From contig OZ244921.1 of the NCBI GenBank assembly GCA_965221755.1, forward strand, positions 620,001-684,000: a stretch of DNA of 64,000 bases, read 5' to 3'. Every line of letters starts with the position of its first letter. The stretch's first letter is position 1. Below, one piece after another: positions 1 through 7,063 of the stretch. The notes below the pieces were generated by a model. It searched no databases and was not told the DNA's origin. It saw nothing but the letters and a program-made list of their open reading frames with translations. Origin of the DNA: Azophilus sp965221755. Its GTDB lineage: Bacteria; Pseudomonadota; Gammaproteobacteria; Pseudomonadales; Azotimanducaceae. Position numbers and translations under genes: made by a program.

Positions 1-8
1 GCGCGGTC

Positions 9-524
9 TCAACGCCATGTGCGCCGACCTTTGGCGTTCACGGCCCCCCTAACCCCCAGAGTCGGAAACGCCGAATACTTCTCGACCTCGTGCCCCCCGA
101 TGATCACTTCCCGGCCAAACATCAGCCAAGCATGGAAGTCGAGTGTTCGTTCGGGAGCGTCGTTCCGGCGCACACCAAAGACCAAGGTGGCCTGAATGCC
201 CCGTCGCCGCAGCATCCATTGGGCTGCGATCGCCTGCGGGAGGCACTTCACAGGGAAAGGCAAGTGACGGGCCACCTTCGCCACAGCCCTGCCGATCTCT
301 GCGGGAACGGGCGAACCCGATGCCGCGAACCTTGCGGATCTGCCCTGCGAATGCGGCAGCCACAGGCGCGCCGGGATGAAGCGCGTGAGCAATCGCGCCT
401 GCAACAGCTTCAAAGCCGCTTCCACCGCCAATCTCCTTTTGGTCGCTGGCAGCGATCTGAAGCGACGAACGACCTTGGGAATGAGAGACGCTTCCACACC
501 GATTACCATCGCCCTCGACGCCAC
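9..524 (-). CDS. Lasso peptide B2 leader peptidase (McjB C-terminal-like)
   Basis: 171 residues. This is the transglutaminase-like cysteine protease that removes the leader from a lasso precursor. The family signature is visible: KCLPQA with candidate nucleophile Cys94, then DFHAWL with His131, then the VIIGGHE stretch and a short C-terminal tail. In McjB an Asp follows the His by about 12 residues; here that position reads Gly-Gly, so the third catalytic residue is unclear. It is transcribed away from the B1-hydroxylase-kinase operon, so B1 and B2 are separate genes, as in many non-MccJ25 clusters. An internal Met at residue 6 is an alternative start. The family call is firm; activity is inferred. 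Confidence 0.9.
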   Translation of the reverse strand: MASRAMVIGVEASLIPKVVRRFRSLPATKRRLAVEAALKLLQARLLTRFIPARLWLPHSQGRSARFAASGSPVPAEIGRAVAKVARHLPFPVKCLPQAIAAQWMLRRRGIQATLVFGVRRNDAPERTLDFHAWLMFGREVIIGGHEVEKYSAFPTLGVRGAVNAKGRRTWR

Positions 525-836
525 CGCTGGTTGGCAAACCGCTGCAGCGGCGCAAAGCCCCTGTAAGGAGTTCAGAATCGGGTTATTTTACTTGACCATT
601 GTTTTTCGGCAACGGCGAATCCGTGCAAGGCGACCCCGCCCGCCTCGTCAGTGGCTCGACGTGCGCCAGAACCGAGCTCGGCTGGTGCCCGCGCCCAAAC
701 CATAAACCCGTTGCGCGACGACGGTATCCGGATTGGCGGCTGTGCCTTGCGCGCCCCGCCGGTGCATCCCGCAAATTCCGCCTGCCGATGCGTTGCCCCT
801 GTTTTCGCTTCCCGTCTTGCGGATACAATAACCTAC
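525..836. other. Divergent intergenic region between lasso B2 and B1
   Basis: 312 bases between divergently transcribed B2 and B1, so promoters for both are expected here. I checked both strands for a lasso precursor-like leader (aromatic-x-x-Pro-x-hydrophobic, then Thr-x before the core) and saw none. No clear operator was seen. Confidence 0.5.
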
Positions 837-1130
837 ATGAACTTTTCGGACTCCGCCCCGCTTGCGCGCAACGAAGCGGTCGTGTTCACCGAACTCGACG
901 GCGAGGTGGTGATGCTTGATGCCAAAGCCGGGCGCTACTACGAACTCGACTCCGTGGGCAGCCGCATCTGGACGCTGCTTGAGGATAAGCCCACCCTAGC
1001 GCAGTTGCGGGCCGCGCTGGCGGTCGAGTTCGACGTTGGCGGCGAAGCCCTCCTTGAGGATATCCACCAATTTATGAGCGAGCTTGCGAAGCGCGGGCTC
1101 GTCGCCGAGGTTGTCGATGGAGCGGAGTGA
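837..1130 (+). CDS. Lasso peptide B1 / PqqD-like leader-recognition protein
   Basis: 97 residues from an ATG at 837. It matches the PqqD-like RiPP recognition element: beta strands around FTELDGEVVMLDAKAGRYYE, then VGSRIWTLL and a C-terminal helical pair ending in LAKRGLV. In split-B lasso systems this protein binds the precursor leader and delivers it to B2 and C. The leaders at 2932, 9549 and 11182 carry the P-W-x-x-P-x-I motif that such elements recognise. The next gene starts at 1117 inside this one, so the two are translationally coupled. Longer in-frame extensions upstream are possible but the conserved domain starts here. Confidence 0.9.
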   Translation: MNFSDSAPLARNEAVVFTELDGEVVMLDAKAGRYYELDSVGSRIWTLLEDKPTLAQLRAALAVEFDVGGEALLEDIHQFMSELAKRGLVAEVVDGAE

Positions 1131-1722
1131 ACCGGTGCCCGCGGGTCCGAACCCGCCGCGCGTCCGCAAGCCGAAGGAGGGCGTGCGCCTGCTCGGCCCC
1201 GTGGATATCGCCCCCCTCGAATCCATTCTCGCGCGCTTGACCGAGAACCTCTGGCGCGCGGAGGACGAAAGCAAGCCGAACAAGTTCAGTTGCTTCCATC
1301 ACACCCGCCATATGATTTTCCGCTTTTGCAGTTTCCGGGACGTCCGCGTTTTCCGCTCGCGCCCGGCCTGGCGCATCTGGAGCGGTTCGCTGCTGCCGGT
1401 AATGGCCGAGGCGAGCGCCGCCTACGGCTTCTCCGAACCGGTCTTTCCCAAGGCGATGTTCGCCCGGCTCGCCGCTGGCCACCGCATTGATGTCCACACC
1501 GACGGCTACAGCGCCGCCTGCCAAGCGCACAAGATCCACGTTCCGGTTCGCACCGAAGCCGCCGCCGTTATCGAGGTGGACGGCATCGAGCGCCATCTGC
1601 GCCAAGGGCACGCCTACGAGATCAACAACCTTATGTCGCACAGCGCCTTCAACGCCGGCGACCGCGACCGGGTGCATTTCATCTTCGAGGTGTTCGACGG
1701 ATCCCCGCAGGGCGGCGGATGA
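1117..1722 (+). CDS. Aspartyl/asparaginyl beta-hydroxylase-like 2OG-Fe(II) oxygenase, lasso tailoring
   Basis: 201 residues from the ATG at 1117, which overlaps the end of B1. The C-terminal half has the double-stranded beta-helix pattern of the Asp/Asn beta-hydroxylase family: candidate iron ligands His127 and Asp129 (HTD) and His175 (MSHSAFN), with Arg185 in RVHFIFE as the likely 2-oxoglutarate contact. Fe/2OG beta-hydroxylases are known in lasso clusters (CanE of canucin hydroxylates a core Asp). The core at 2932-2730 has no Asp but has one Asn (position 12), so beta-hydroxy-Asn is my inferred product. It lies in an operon with B1 and the kinase, overlapping the kinase start by four bases. 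Confidence 0.85.
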   Translation: MERSEPVPAGPNPPRVRKPKEGVRLLGPVDIAPLESILARLTENLWRAEDESKPNKFSCFHHTRHMIFRFCSFRDVRVFRSRPAWRIWSGSLLPVMAEASAAYGFSEPVFPKAMFARLAAGHRIDVHTDGYSAACQAHKIHVPVRTEAAAVIEVDGIERHLRQGHAYEINNLMSHSAFNAGDRDRVHFIFEVFDGSPQGGG

Positions 1723-2627
1723 AGGGCGGCGGCTGGTTCGCCACGTACGGGCTGCTCATTCGTTCCGAGTTGGCGCTGCCGCAATTCGCCCCCGCCGGGC
1801 CTGGCGAGCCGGATGCCGTCGTTCGCCTGGGCGCGGTGCCGGAGGCGCTGCCCCAACCCAGCTGCTCCCGGCGTTATTGGCAGGCGGCGCCCGGCGACTT
1901 CCTGCTGCGCTTCGGAGATGCGTTCCGCTGCCGCGTGACGGACGGCCGCGAAATCACGGTGCATCTCCTGGACGGCGGGCGCGAGCCGTTCCACTTTGCG
2001 AGTTCCGTCTGGACCGCCCTGCTGATGCAGCGCGGATTGCTGCCGCTCCACGCCAGCGCGGTATGGACGGAACAGGACGGCGCCGTTCTTATCATGGGCG
2101 ACTCCGGCGCCGGCAAATCGACGCTCGCCGCGGCGTTGATGGCTCGGGGCTTCAACATGCTCACCGACGATGTGGCCGCACTGAGCGCCGCTGCGGGTTC
2201 GCCGCCCCGCGTCGCGCCCGGCTATCCGAATCTGCGCCTGAAGGCCGATGCCTTGGAACAGGTCGCCACTCTGTCCAACGGCATCGACGGCCTGACGCGG
2301 CACGGCCCGGACAAGCATCTGCTGCCGGCGGAGAGGTTCGCCCGCAAGCCGCAGATTGTCCGTGCCGCCTATGTGCTCAAAAGAAGGACCGCCGAAGCGC
2401 TCGAACTGGAGAAAACGAGATCCGCCGAAGCCTTCCGAAGCTTGACGCGTTTCATCCACCGCCCCGGGTACGTCCATGGATTGGGGCTTGTCGAGGCATA
2501 CTTCAACATCTTGGCGAGCATCTCCGGGAAATTTCCGGTGACGCATGTGATCCGGCCCGCCGAGGGCATCAAGCCCCGCGCTTTGGCCCGCCGCATCGAA
2601 TGCCATCTCGCCGACGGTTCCGTTTAG
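1719..2627 (+). CDS. HPr-kinase-like lasso peptide kinase
   Basis: 302 residues. The C-terminal half is an HPr kinase/phosphorylase-type P-loop domain: His111 in LPLHASAV, Walker A GDSGAGKS at 127-134, and the acidic pair in LTDDVAAL. The N-terminal 100 residues resemble the extra domain of stand-alone lasso kinases. Characterised relatives (ThcoK, PsmK) phosphorylate the C-terminal Ser of the precursor. All three precursors in this window end in Ser, which fits. The start overlaps the hydroxylase stop by four bases (ATGA), so B1, hydroxylase and kinase form a tight operon. It converges on the first precursor, about 100 bases away. Confidence 0.88.
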   Translation: MKGGGWFATYGLLIRSELALPQFAPAGPGEPDAVVRLGAVPEALPQPSCSRRYWQAAPGDFLLRFGDAFRCRVTDGREITVHLLDGGREPFHFASSVWTALLMQRGLLPLHASAVWTEQDGAVLIMGDSGAGKSTLAAALMARGFNMLTDDVAALSAAAGSPPRVAPGYPNLRLKADALEQVATLSNGIDGLTRHGPDKHLLPAERFARKPQIVRAAYVLKRRTAEALELEKTRSAEAFRSLTRFIHRPGYVHGLGLVEAYFNILASISGKFPVTHVIRPAEGIKPRALARRIECHLADGSV

Positions 2628-2729
2628 ATCGCGCCACAGCCTGCATTCTCTCGCGTGAGCCGACTGCAAAACAATGATCCTTTGCCTGCTTCTGCGGCTT
2701 GATCCCGCCCCGGTTGCTAGCTAATAGGA

Positions 2730-2932
2730 TCAGGAGCGAGGGAAATAGTTCACCGTCTCTTCAGGATAGGCACCTATGCCGCTCATAGTGGAGGATTTGA
2801 TCGTCATTTGGGTGATGGTGGGAGTGGACCAAGGCCGTTTTTCGGGAAGAGCCGGATCGTCTTTACGATGATTGGATCGGGGGGGGGGGGGGGGGTAGCT
2901 AAGTTGCGATTCGCGGTCGGCTGGCGCTTCAT
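2730..2932 (-). CDS. Lasso precursor 1; core SGIGAYPEETVNYFPRS, frame interrupted at a C17 tract
   Basis: The leader contains KRPWSTPTITQM and ends KSSTM; Thr at -2 and the aromatic-x-x-Pro-x-Ile motif are the lasso hallmarks. The predicted core starts at Ser1, has Glu8 and Glu9 for an 8- or 9-residue ring, one Asn (12), Tyr6 and Tyr13, and a C-terminal Ser17 suited to the kinase. An ATG at 2932 has an AGAGG Shine-Dalgarno nine bases upstream. Between it and the leader are 17 C (G 2879-2895 on plus), and the ATG is out of frame with the leader by one base; 18 or 15 C would restore it. No canonical start lies between tract and leader. Either the tract length varies or is wrong, or initiation is unusual. 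Confidence 0.82.
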
Positions 2933-2973
2933 TGGACAATCCTCTTTGCAAGAGACGGGTTGCGACTTCCCCC

Positions 2974-2979
2974 ATTATA
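2974..2979 (-). promoter_or_regulatory. -10 element upstream of lasso precursor 1
   Basis: On the minus strand this reads TATAAT, about 41 bases upstream of the ATG at 2932. No convincing -35 is visible. It would give a short 5' UTR that includes the AGAGG Shine-Dalgarno. Confidence 0.45.
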
Positions 2980-3009
2980 GCAAAGTTCCGTATTTGCTGC
3001 CGCTTGGGC

Positions 3010-3333
3010 AGGCACAAGGAAACCTCGCAAGCGTCGTCGTCAGTCCGTCTGCCAGTCGAGGAAGCTCAGGGCGCGTAAGATTTTTCCGGGTTGCCTGCGG
3101 TCGTCGGGCAGCCGGGCACTGGCTTCGAGGTAGGCGCGCAGCCTCGCCATGTCGAGGTAGCGGGCGCGGGCCGGCGTGTCGGAGCGGGCGGCGAGCCGTC
3201 CGGCAATCAAGGGCAGCGCCTCGCTCAAGCTATCGAAGCAGGGGCGGTGGCGCGCCGGGTCCGTCTTGTCGGTATGCTCCGCAACGCATGGGGGCAGCAC
3301 GGATTTCAGGGACTGCCGGAAAAACCAGCGCGA
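3010..3333. repeat. 324-bp direct repeat, copy 1 (duplicated 3' end of cyclase C)
   Basis: Nearly identical to 4845-5168, in the same orientation. It covers the last ~98 codons of the lasso cyclase and ~30 bases beyond its stop. Identity ends abruptly at the shared CCAGCGCGA, after which copy 1 enters the ParA module and copy 2 continues into the intact cyclase. Removing 3010-4844 would put precursor 1 directly downstream of the intact cyclase. Confidence 0.85.
3040..3333 (-). pseudogene. Lasso cyclase C, 3' fragment (copy 1)
   Basis: Encodes about 98 residues from SSRWFFRQSLKSVLPP to the terminal FLDWQTD, matching the end of the intact cyclase at 4875 with a few substitutions (for example Ser for Tyr in LAARSDTP). 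The ATP-binding and amidotransferase parts are missing, so it cannot be a working cyclase. It is the part of the gene carried by the first direct repeat. Confidence 0.88.
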
Positions 3334-3392
3334 ACTTGAAAGCCCCGCATTTCGGGGTCGCAATCATCGGCATGAATTTCAATAGCCAGCGG

Positions 3393-3803
3393 CTAAGCAT
3401 CCGAAGACACGCGGGCAATGGCATCGGCGATGGAAATCATGCTGGCGGGGCCTGAAAACATTCGCTTATCGCGGATGTCGATGACGCGGGCGGGGTCCAT
3501 GCTTGCGAGAAGCTTGAAAACGCATGGGACCGCCGCGCCCCGACTTTTAGGGACCGACCCGTCGTAGTCGCAGAACAGCAGGAAGTTGCGAACATCGCCG
3601 ATGGTTGGCAGGAAACCCCGCTCATCGAACCGGGTCGCGAGCTCGGCAAGGGGGTCTCGCACGACTCGGGGCAGATCCATCCGATCAACGTAGTTGACCG
3701 CTGTCAATCGGATCCGGCTTGGTCGCGACGGATGGCGCTTTGCGGGGGCGACAGCTTTGGTGGTCGCCGACCGAGGGATCGCTCGGCTGGCATCTTGGTT
3801 CAT
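3393..3803 (-). CDS. Hypothetical 136-aa protein paired with ParA-like ATPase
   Basis: 136 residues with a basic, low-complexity N-terminus (about residues 1-35, rich in Ser, Arg, Pro and Ala) and a more ordered remainder including FLLFCDYDGS. I do not recognise the family. It follows the ParA-like gene on the same strand with a 33-base gap, so it is probably co-transcribed. A basic small protein after a ParA-type ATPase could be a DNA- or partner-binding component, but no ParB or ribbon-helix-helix motif is visible. Both genes sit between the 324-bp direct repeats. Confidence 0.6.
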   Translation of the reverse strand: MNQDASRAIPRSATTKAVAPAKRHPSRPSRIRLTAVNYVDRMDLPRVVRDPLAELATRFDERGFLPTIGDVRNFLLFCDYDGSVPKSRGAAVPCVFKLLASMDPARVIDIRDKRMFSGPASMISIADAIARVSSDA

Positions 3804-3836
3804 CTGGTGTGCTCCGTTATACGCGAATGCAGCGGT

Positions 3837-4697
3837 CTACAGGAAACCGGGATGTAGCTGATCTAGCCGCTTAAAGAACTGATCGGCGAATTTGTCGAAA
3901 CTTTGGGGCGCATCCCCCAAGTGGGTGAGTTTCCCACGCATCATCTTGGGGAATCCCCGCGACAGGGGCAATTCGGCGGGGAAGATGTGCCAACCATTTT
4001 TTCCGGCCTTCGCTCCAATATCCCCCATCGAGTCTTCCTTCTCCGGGCCACCATCGTTTCCGCTTGAGTAGGTGTTGTTGTTGATGACGACACCGATGAC
4101 GTCAAGGTCGTGGCCGGGATTCTCGCGCTTGAAGTCGTCGAGCGAGCTTCTCAACAGCGGAAAGCCGATCGTGGCGAAATACTCGGGCCGAACGGGAACC
4201 AGGACATAGCGGCTAGCATGGTAGGCGGTGTGGGTTAGGATCGACTCGGTAGGTGCGCAGTCGATCAGAACAATATCCCAATTGCCGCACTCTGCGGCGA
4301 TGCGCTGGGCGAGGATCGTTGGATTCGGAGTAAGGGCCAATACGAGATGCTCGGAGAAATCGAACCGGCTGGGGATCAGTCGGGCGTTCGGTCCGCCAAA
4401 CGCGGTGGGGCCGAGCGCGACATTCGATAATTTCAGCGGTTGCGGCGCCGCGATTGCGCCCGCAGGGGGCCGGACACCTTTGAAAACCTCAACGATAGAC
4501 GGTTCACGCCTGCTCAAGAACCGTTCGTAGCCGGTGGTCATGAAAGCCTGTGAAAGATTGGCTTGCGGGTCGAGGTCCACGGCGAGAACACGCTTTTTCA
4601 GACGAATGGAGGCGTAGCGGGTGAGGAGGGCCGCAACGGTCGATTTGCCGACGCCTCCCTTCATATTGATCACGGAAATACAGATGGGTGTATTCAA
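3837..4697 (-). CDS. ParA/Soj-family P-loop ATPase
   Basis: 286 residues from a TTG at 4697, chosen because a GGAG lies seven bases upstream and the conserved NTPICISVINMKGG begins just after it; longer in-frame extensions enter repeat-like DNA. The deviant Walker A of ParA/MinD (KGGVGKST), the VDLDPQANLS motif and the VLIDCAPTES Walker B are all present. Such ATPases move or segregate DNA or protein cargo. No parS-like cluster or ParB is seen; the only partner candidate is the 136-aa gene downstream. It looks like cargo of a mobile or plasmid-derived segment inserted at the cyclase 3' end. Confidence 0.85.
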   Translation of the reverse strand: MNTPICISVINMKGGVGKSTVAALLTRYASIRLKKRVLAVDLDPQANLSQAFMTTGYERFLSRREPSIVEVFKGVRPPAGAIAAPQPLKLSNVALGPTAFGGPNARLIPSRFDFSEHLVLALTPNPTILAQRIAAECGNWDIVLIDCAPTESILTHTAYHASRYVLVPVRPEYFATIGFPLLRSSLDDFKRENPGHDLDVIGVVINNNTYSSGNDGGPEKEDSMGDIGAKAGKNGWHIFPAELPLSRGFPKMMRGKLTHLGDAPQSFDKFADQFFKRLDQLHPGFL

Positions 4698-4844
4698 TGG
4701 CCACTCCGAGCAAGTTGAGATACCTCTATCAACAGGCACAACAGCAGATGACTGATTGAGAGTGTGTGCATAACCCGTTGACCGCTGTCGGTGTCGCCAG
4801 TTCCTACCCCAAATGTAACACAGTCCGCATTGTGTCTGTCGGAC

Positions 4845-5168
4845 AGGCACAAGGAAACCTCGCAAGCGTCGTCGTCAGTCCGTCTGCCAGTCGAGGAAGC
4901 TCAGGGCGCGTAAGATTTTTCCGGGTTGCCTGCGGTCGTCGGGCAGCCCGGCCTCGGCTTCGAGGTAGGCGCGCAGCCTCGCCATGTCGAGGTAGCGGGC
5001 GCGGGCCGGCGTGTCGTAGCGGGCGGCGAGCCGTCCGGCAATCAAGGGCAGCGCCTCGCTCAAGCTATCGAAACAGGGGCGGTGGCGCGCCGGGTCCGTC
5101 TTGTCGGTATGCTCCGCAACGCATGGGGGCAGCACGGATTTCAGGGACTGCCGGAAAAACCAGCGCGA
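4845..5168. repeat. 324-bp direct repeat, copy 2
   Basis: Partner of 3010-3333; this copy is continuous with the intact lasso cyclase. The pair brackets the ParA module (about 1.5 kb of unique DNA) and could recombine to excise it. Confidence 0.85.
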
Positions 5169-6770
5169 GCTGCGGCCGTAGCGGAACTGTTCGGGCGGCA
5201 ATCCAAGGACGAATTCAATCAGGCGCCGGTCGAGCAGCGGATAGCGGTACTCGATGCCCGTTCGAGCGCCGCTCGCCGCCCAGTCCTGGATGCGCTGCTC
5301 GAGATGTCCGCTCCCCAGCCGTACCAGTTGCGTCTGCCGGACGCTGACCGGCCGGGCGGCGAGCCTGCCCTGCGGCGGGCGCCGATGCTTGCGGGCCAAG
5401 GCCGGATAAACGAAGGATGGCCGCAGCATGCGGGGCCTTTGCCCCTTGAGCAGCGCGGAAACCGTATTCGAGGCACGGGGATGCACCAGCGGCAGAACCG
5501 CTTGGCACGCCAGGAAGCGCCAGCTCCTCTGCCGTCGCCGCGCTTCCCTTAGCAGCTGGCGCCACCGCCCGCCCCGCAACAGCATGGGGTAGTAGTCCGC
5601 GCCGCTTGAGGAAGCGATTTCATCGCCGCCCCAGCCGGAAAGGATCACGCGCACATCCAATTCGGCGGCGCTGCGCTGCACCAGCGACTCGTGCATCAGC
5701 ACGCCTTGGTGGTCGGCCACCCGGGCGCCGTCGAGGCCGAGCCTTGCCAATGTGTGCTCCACCGAAACGGAGTGGTAGCGCGGATGGAGGCCCTCCTGCG
5801 CGCAAACCGATTCGATCAGGCGGTATTCGGAAGCCTCGTTCTCGGGCTGGGAATCGTTTGGCGGCGGATGCCAGCACAGCGCGTGCAGCCGCCGACCCGA
5901 AGGCCGCAGCTCGCGGGCCGCCAGCACGGCCACGCTCGACGAATCCAGCCCGCCGCTCAGATGCGCGCCGACCGGTCCGGCGCCTTGCAGCCGGTCGCGC
6001 ACGGCGCGGCGGTAGTGGTCGAGGAATTGCCGCTGGTAGTCCTGGTTCGACCCGCGGCCCGCGGCGGGCGCGTCCTCCGGGCGCCACCAGCGCCGCAAGT
6101 GCTCGCCTCGCCGGTTGGCGGCGATGCTGTGGCCGGGCGGCAGGCTGCGCACGGCGCGGAAGAAGGTGCTGTTCGTGTCCGGCGTATTGCCCATGAGGTT
6201 AATGACGGCATGGGCCTCGTCCAGATCATCCTCCACGCCGGGCGCGGCGAGCGCCGCTGCAATGTCGCTGGCGAAGACGAAGCGCCCGCCGCCCGCCAAG
6301 GCGTAATAGAACGGACGGGCGCCCAGCGCATCGCGGGCGCAGAACAGCAGGCGCTTTGCGGGATCCCAAACCGCGAAGGCGTAGTCGCCGTGCAGCTGTA
6401 GGGGGCAGTTCTCGCCCCAACGCCCGTAGGCCCGCAGGATCAGCCCGCAATCGGTTGCGCCGATGCTTTCCGCAGCGCCGAGGCCGAGGGCGCTGGCGAG
6501 TTCGGCGCGATTGTCCAGCCGCGCGTCGGCCACCGCGATCAAGCCCCGGGCGGAGCATCGGGCTTGCCAAGCGTCTTCTTGCCCTTGTTCCCCGGCATCG
6601 GCCCGCAGCGCCCGGTATCCGAAGGAGACGGCGCCCCCGTTGATCCGCCCCGCGCGCCCTAGTCCCGGCAATTCGGCCAGCATCGCGCCGATAGCGTCCC
6701 GGTTCGGATCCGGGTTCGCGGCATCGCCCGCTCCGCCCCGGTGGCATACCCCGCAAATTGTTCGCGCCAA
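4875..6770 (-). CDS. Lasso peptide cyclase C (asparagine-synthetase-like)
   Basis: 631 residues. It activates the ring acid of the core with ATP and forms the isopeptide bond to the N-terminal amine. The N-terminal amidotransferase-like domain (ICGVCHR onward) has its Cys at residue 6 rather than 2, so glutaminase activity is not expected. The C-terminal half has the PP-loop SGGLDSSS (about 272-279) and the SGWGGDE motif. The TTG at 6770 was chosen: AGGAG lies eight bases upstream and the product begins MARTICGVC, the same point as the fragment at 17754. An upstream GTG (6815) adds 15 residues. This is the only intact C among four copies. Confidence 0.92.
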   Translation of the reverse strand: MARTICGVCHRGGAGDAANPDPNRDAIGAMLAELPGLGRAGRINGGAVSFGYRALRADAGEQGQEDAWQARCSARGLIAVADARLDNRAELASALGLGAAESIGATDCGLILRAYGRWGENCPLQLHGDYAFAVWDPAKRLLFCARDALGARPFYYALAGGGRFVFASDIAAALAAPGVEDDLDEAHAVINLMGNTPDTNSTFFRAVRSLPPGHSIAANRRGEHLRRWWRPEDAPAAGRGSNQDYQRQFLDHYRRAVRDRLQGAGPVGAHLSGGLDSSSVAVLAARELRPSGRRLHALCWHPPPNDSQPENEASEYRLIESVCAQEGLHPRYHSVSVEHTLARLGLDGARVADHQGVLMHESLVQRSAAELDVRVILSGWGGDEIASSSGADYYPMLLRGGRWRQLLREARRRQRSWRFLACQAVLPLVHPRASNTVSALLKGQRPRMLRPSFVYPALARKHRRPPQGRLAARPVSVRQTQLVRLGSGHLEQRIQDWAASGARTGIEYRYPLLDRRLIEFVLGLPPEQFRYGRSSRWFFRQSLKSVLPPCVAEHTDKTDPARHRPCFDSLSEALPLIAGRLAARYDTPARARYLDMARLRAYLEAEAGLPDDRRQPGKILRALSFLDWQTD

Positions 6771-6964
6771 TGCTCGACTCCTATTTTCATCCCGCTTCTC
6801 ATCGAAACCGGACACCCGTTATTGTGCCAGTTGTTGAAGCAACCCCGCCAGCATGCCAAGCAAATGCCAGCCTTGCCCCGCAGTAGAGGCCGCACCTGCA
6901 AGGGCGACCCGAACCGCAATTGCGCTCTCCCCTATCGGGACTTGACGGCTAAATCTCAACCCGC

Positions 6965-7013
6965 ATCAATGGATGAAAATCAACCAAGCCTTGGTTGATT
7001 TTCATCCATTGAT
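6965..7013. promoter_or_regulatory. 49-bp perfect palindrome upstream of the DUF4143 ATPase
   Basis: The arms 6965-6988 and 6990-7013 are perfect 24-base reverse complements around a single C at 6989. The sequence is far more AT-rich than its surroundings. It ends 50 bases before the ATG at 7064. There is no T-tract, so a classic terminator is unlikely. An operator, a cruciform or a recombination end are all possible. Confidence 0.8.
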
Positions 7014-7063
7014 CGATATCATCTGTGCCTTGTTAGGCCGTATCGTCAGATCAGATTGCCACC

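Noticed and set aside
2879..2895. Poly-proline coding in the lasso leader as a real feature
   Set aside because: The tract is coding only if the frame is fixed; lengths differ among copies and the present frame is broken, so I do not assert a poly-Pro segment.
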